DNA of 64,000 nucleotides, from assembly GCF_001423265.1 (NCBI RefSeq), contig NZ_LMND01000012.1, positions 255,501 through 319,500 on the forward strand, in the 5' to 3' direction. Positions 63,488-64,000 of this stretch are shown piece after piece (position 1 is the first letter of the stretch; every line of letters begins with the position of its first letter). This stretch comes from Methylobacterium sp. Leaf108. GTDB taxonomy: Bacteria > Pseudomonadota > Alphaproteobacteria > Rhizobiales > Beijerinckiaceae. The translations under genes and the position numbers were made by a program. The notes under the pieces are model-generated. The model did not search any database, had not been told where the DNA came from, and saw only the letters and a program-made list of their open reading frames with translations.

Positions 63488-63493
63488 TCCGGC
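63428..63493 (+). repeat. Interspersed structured repeat, copy D (overlaps gene end)
   Basis: Shorter and more diverged copy. It keeps the inner stem ATCGC/GCGAT around TTC, outer CCGA/TCGG, and the core GAAGCGCCGCGCGG. It lies in the 3' end of the EEP-family gene and supplies its last codons and stop. Its far end points to the stop of the minus-strand gene at 63516. Confidence 0.6.
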
Positions 63494-63515
63494 TCCAGCC
63501 CGGGCGGATCGACGA

Positions 63516-64000
63516 TCAGAGATACGGCAGCCAGAGGCGGGCGCTGGCGTCACGCAGGCGGATCGGCAGGGATCGGCGCGCCAGATCCTCGCGGGTGAGG
63601 AGGGCACCGGTCTTCTCGTCCATGACGGCGCCGAGCCAGCGGGCGAGGTCGGCGTCGTAGATCTCGACGTTGAGTTCGAAGTTGAGGCGGAAGCTGCGCA
63701 TGTCCCAATTGGCGCTGCCGACGAAACACCAGACCTCGTCCACCACCAGGATCTTCGAGTGGTCGAAGGGCGGCGTATCGAGCCAGATGCGCACCCCCGC
63801 CGCCAGCAGGGGATCGACATGCGCCCGCGTCGCCCAGTCGACGAGGCGGTGGTCGCTGGTTTCGGGAACGATCACGTCCACGGCGATGCCGCGGCCGGCG
63901 GCGAGCGCGAGGGCGCTCGACAGCACTTCGCTCGGTAGGAAATAGGGCGTCGCGAGCCGGATGCTGCGCCGGGCGCAGGCCACCGCCTGCAGCACCACGA
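63516..64000 (-). CDS. Phospholipase D/cardiolipin synthase-like protein (5' end beyond window)
   Basis: About 160 C-terminal residues are visible; the frame runs off the window edge. The second HKD motif is present as DHSKILVVDEVWCFVGSANWDMRSFRLN, here read as HSK...D with GSANWD. RSIRLATPYFLPSEVL and IWLDTPPFDHSK are usual for cardiolipin synthases of the ClsA/ClsB type. The first HKD motif must lie outside the window. Likely makes cardiolipin or performs another phosphatidyl transfer in the inner membrane. Confidence 0.87.
   Translation of the reverse strand, partial: VVLQAVACARRSIRLATPYFLPSEVLSSALALAAGRGIAVDVIVPETSDHRLVDWATRAHVDPLLAAGVRIWLDTPPFDHSKILVVDEVWCFVGSANWDMRSFRLNFELNVEIYDADLARWLGAVMDEKTGALLTREDLARRSLPIRLRDASARLWLPYL

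Overview
The window is about 70% GC and almost completely packed with genes. Several features point to a pink-pigmented methylotroph-type alphaproteobacterium (Methylobacterium/Methylorubrum group): bacteriochlorophyll genes (a BciB-type 8-vinyl reductase and BchG), a PQQ-type quinoprotein, an EcfG general-stress sigma factor, a LOV/HisKA_2 kinase, MmcB and HrpB. The assignment is by gene content and sequence style, not by alignment. I saw no rRNA, tRNA, CRISPR array, transposase or phage structural gene.

Layout. 1-3.7 kb: the end of a bacteriochlorophyll operon (bciB, a membrane alpha/beta hydrolase, bchG). 3.7-9.7 kb: a surface-carbohydrate-like patch with two head-to-head GT4 glycosyltransferases, a lipoprotein esterase, a Tat-exported GH10 glycosidase and a methyltransferase. 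10-20.5 kb: DUF1993, thioesterase, PQQ quinoprotein, TPR lipoprotein, M17 aminopeptidase, EcsC, AmpG-like permease, LOV kinase with response regulator, NodS-like methyltransferase. 20.7-36.5 kb: USP, mutS, hrpB, an RMF-like gene, a 30-codon membrane mini-gene, a Suv3-like helicase, a chemoreceptor with a small partner, an ABC exporter, pdxY, DedA and mmcB. 36.6-49.3 kb: a glutamine amidotransferase, a natural NepR-EcfG fusion, fabI, an HD-GYP protein, citE-like and dut, phzF and nudix, DUF971, moaA, a 3-hydroxyisobutyrate dehydrogenase-like gene, miaA and serB.

49.4-55.8 kb is the most distinctive stretch. It is an eight-gene, mostly translationally coupled run: iorA, iorB, a c-type cytochrome, an FccB/SoxF flavoprotein, soxX, soxY, soxZ and soxA. 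It has no soxB and no soxCD, and SoxY has an altered C-terminal carrier arm. The rest (55.8-64 kb) holds a stand-alone SNF2-like helicase, a threonine aldolase/N-methyl amino acid oxidase pair, an Ldh-type dehydrogenase, small secreted proteins, an SDR, an EEP-family phosphodiesterase and a truncated phospholipase-D gene.

Three points deserve most attention: the iorAB-fcc-soxXYZA operon; the NepR-EcfG fusion; and a four-copy interspersed element of about 70-107 bp (near 28.1, 38.3, 44.3 and 63.45 kb). Each copy sits against the 3' end of a gene and contains hairpins whose stems appear to co-vary. Gene boundaries follow reading frame, visible ribosome binding sites and family start positions. 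Alternatives are stated where the start is uncertain.
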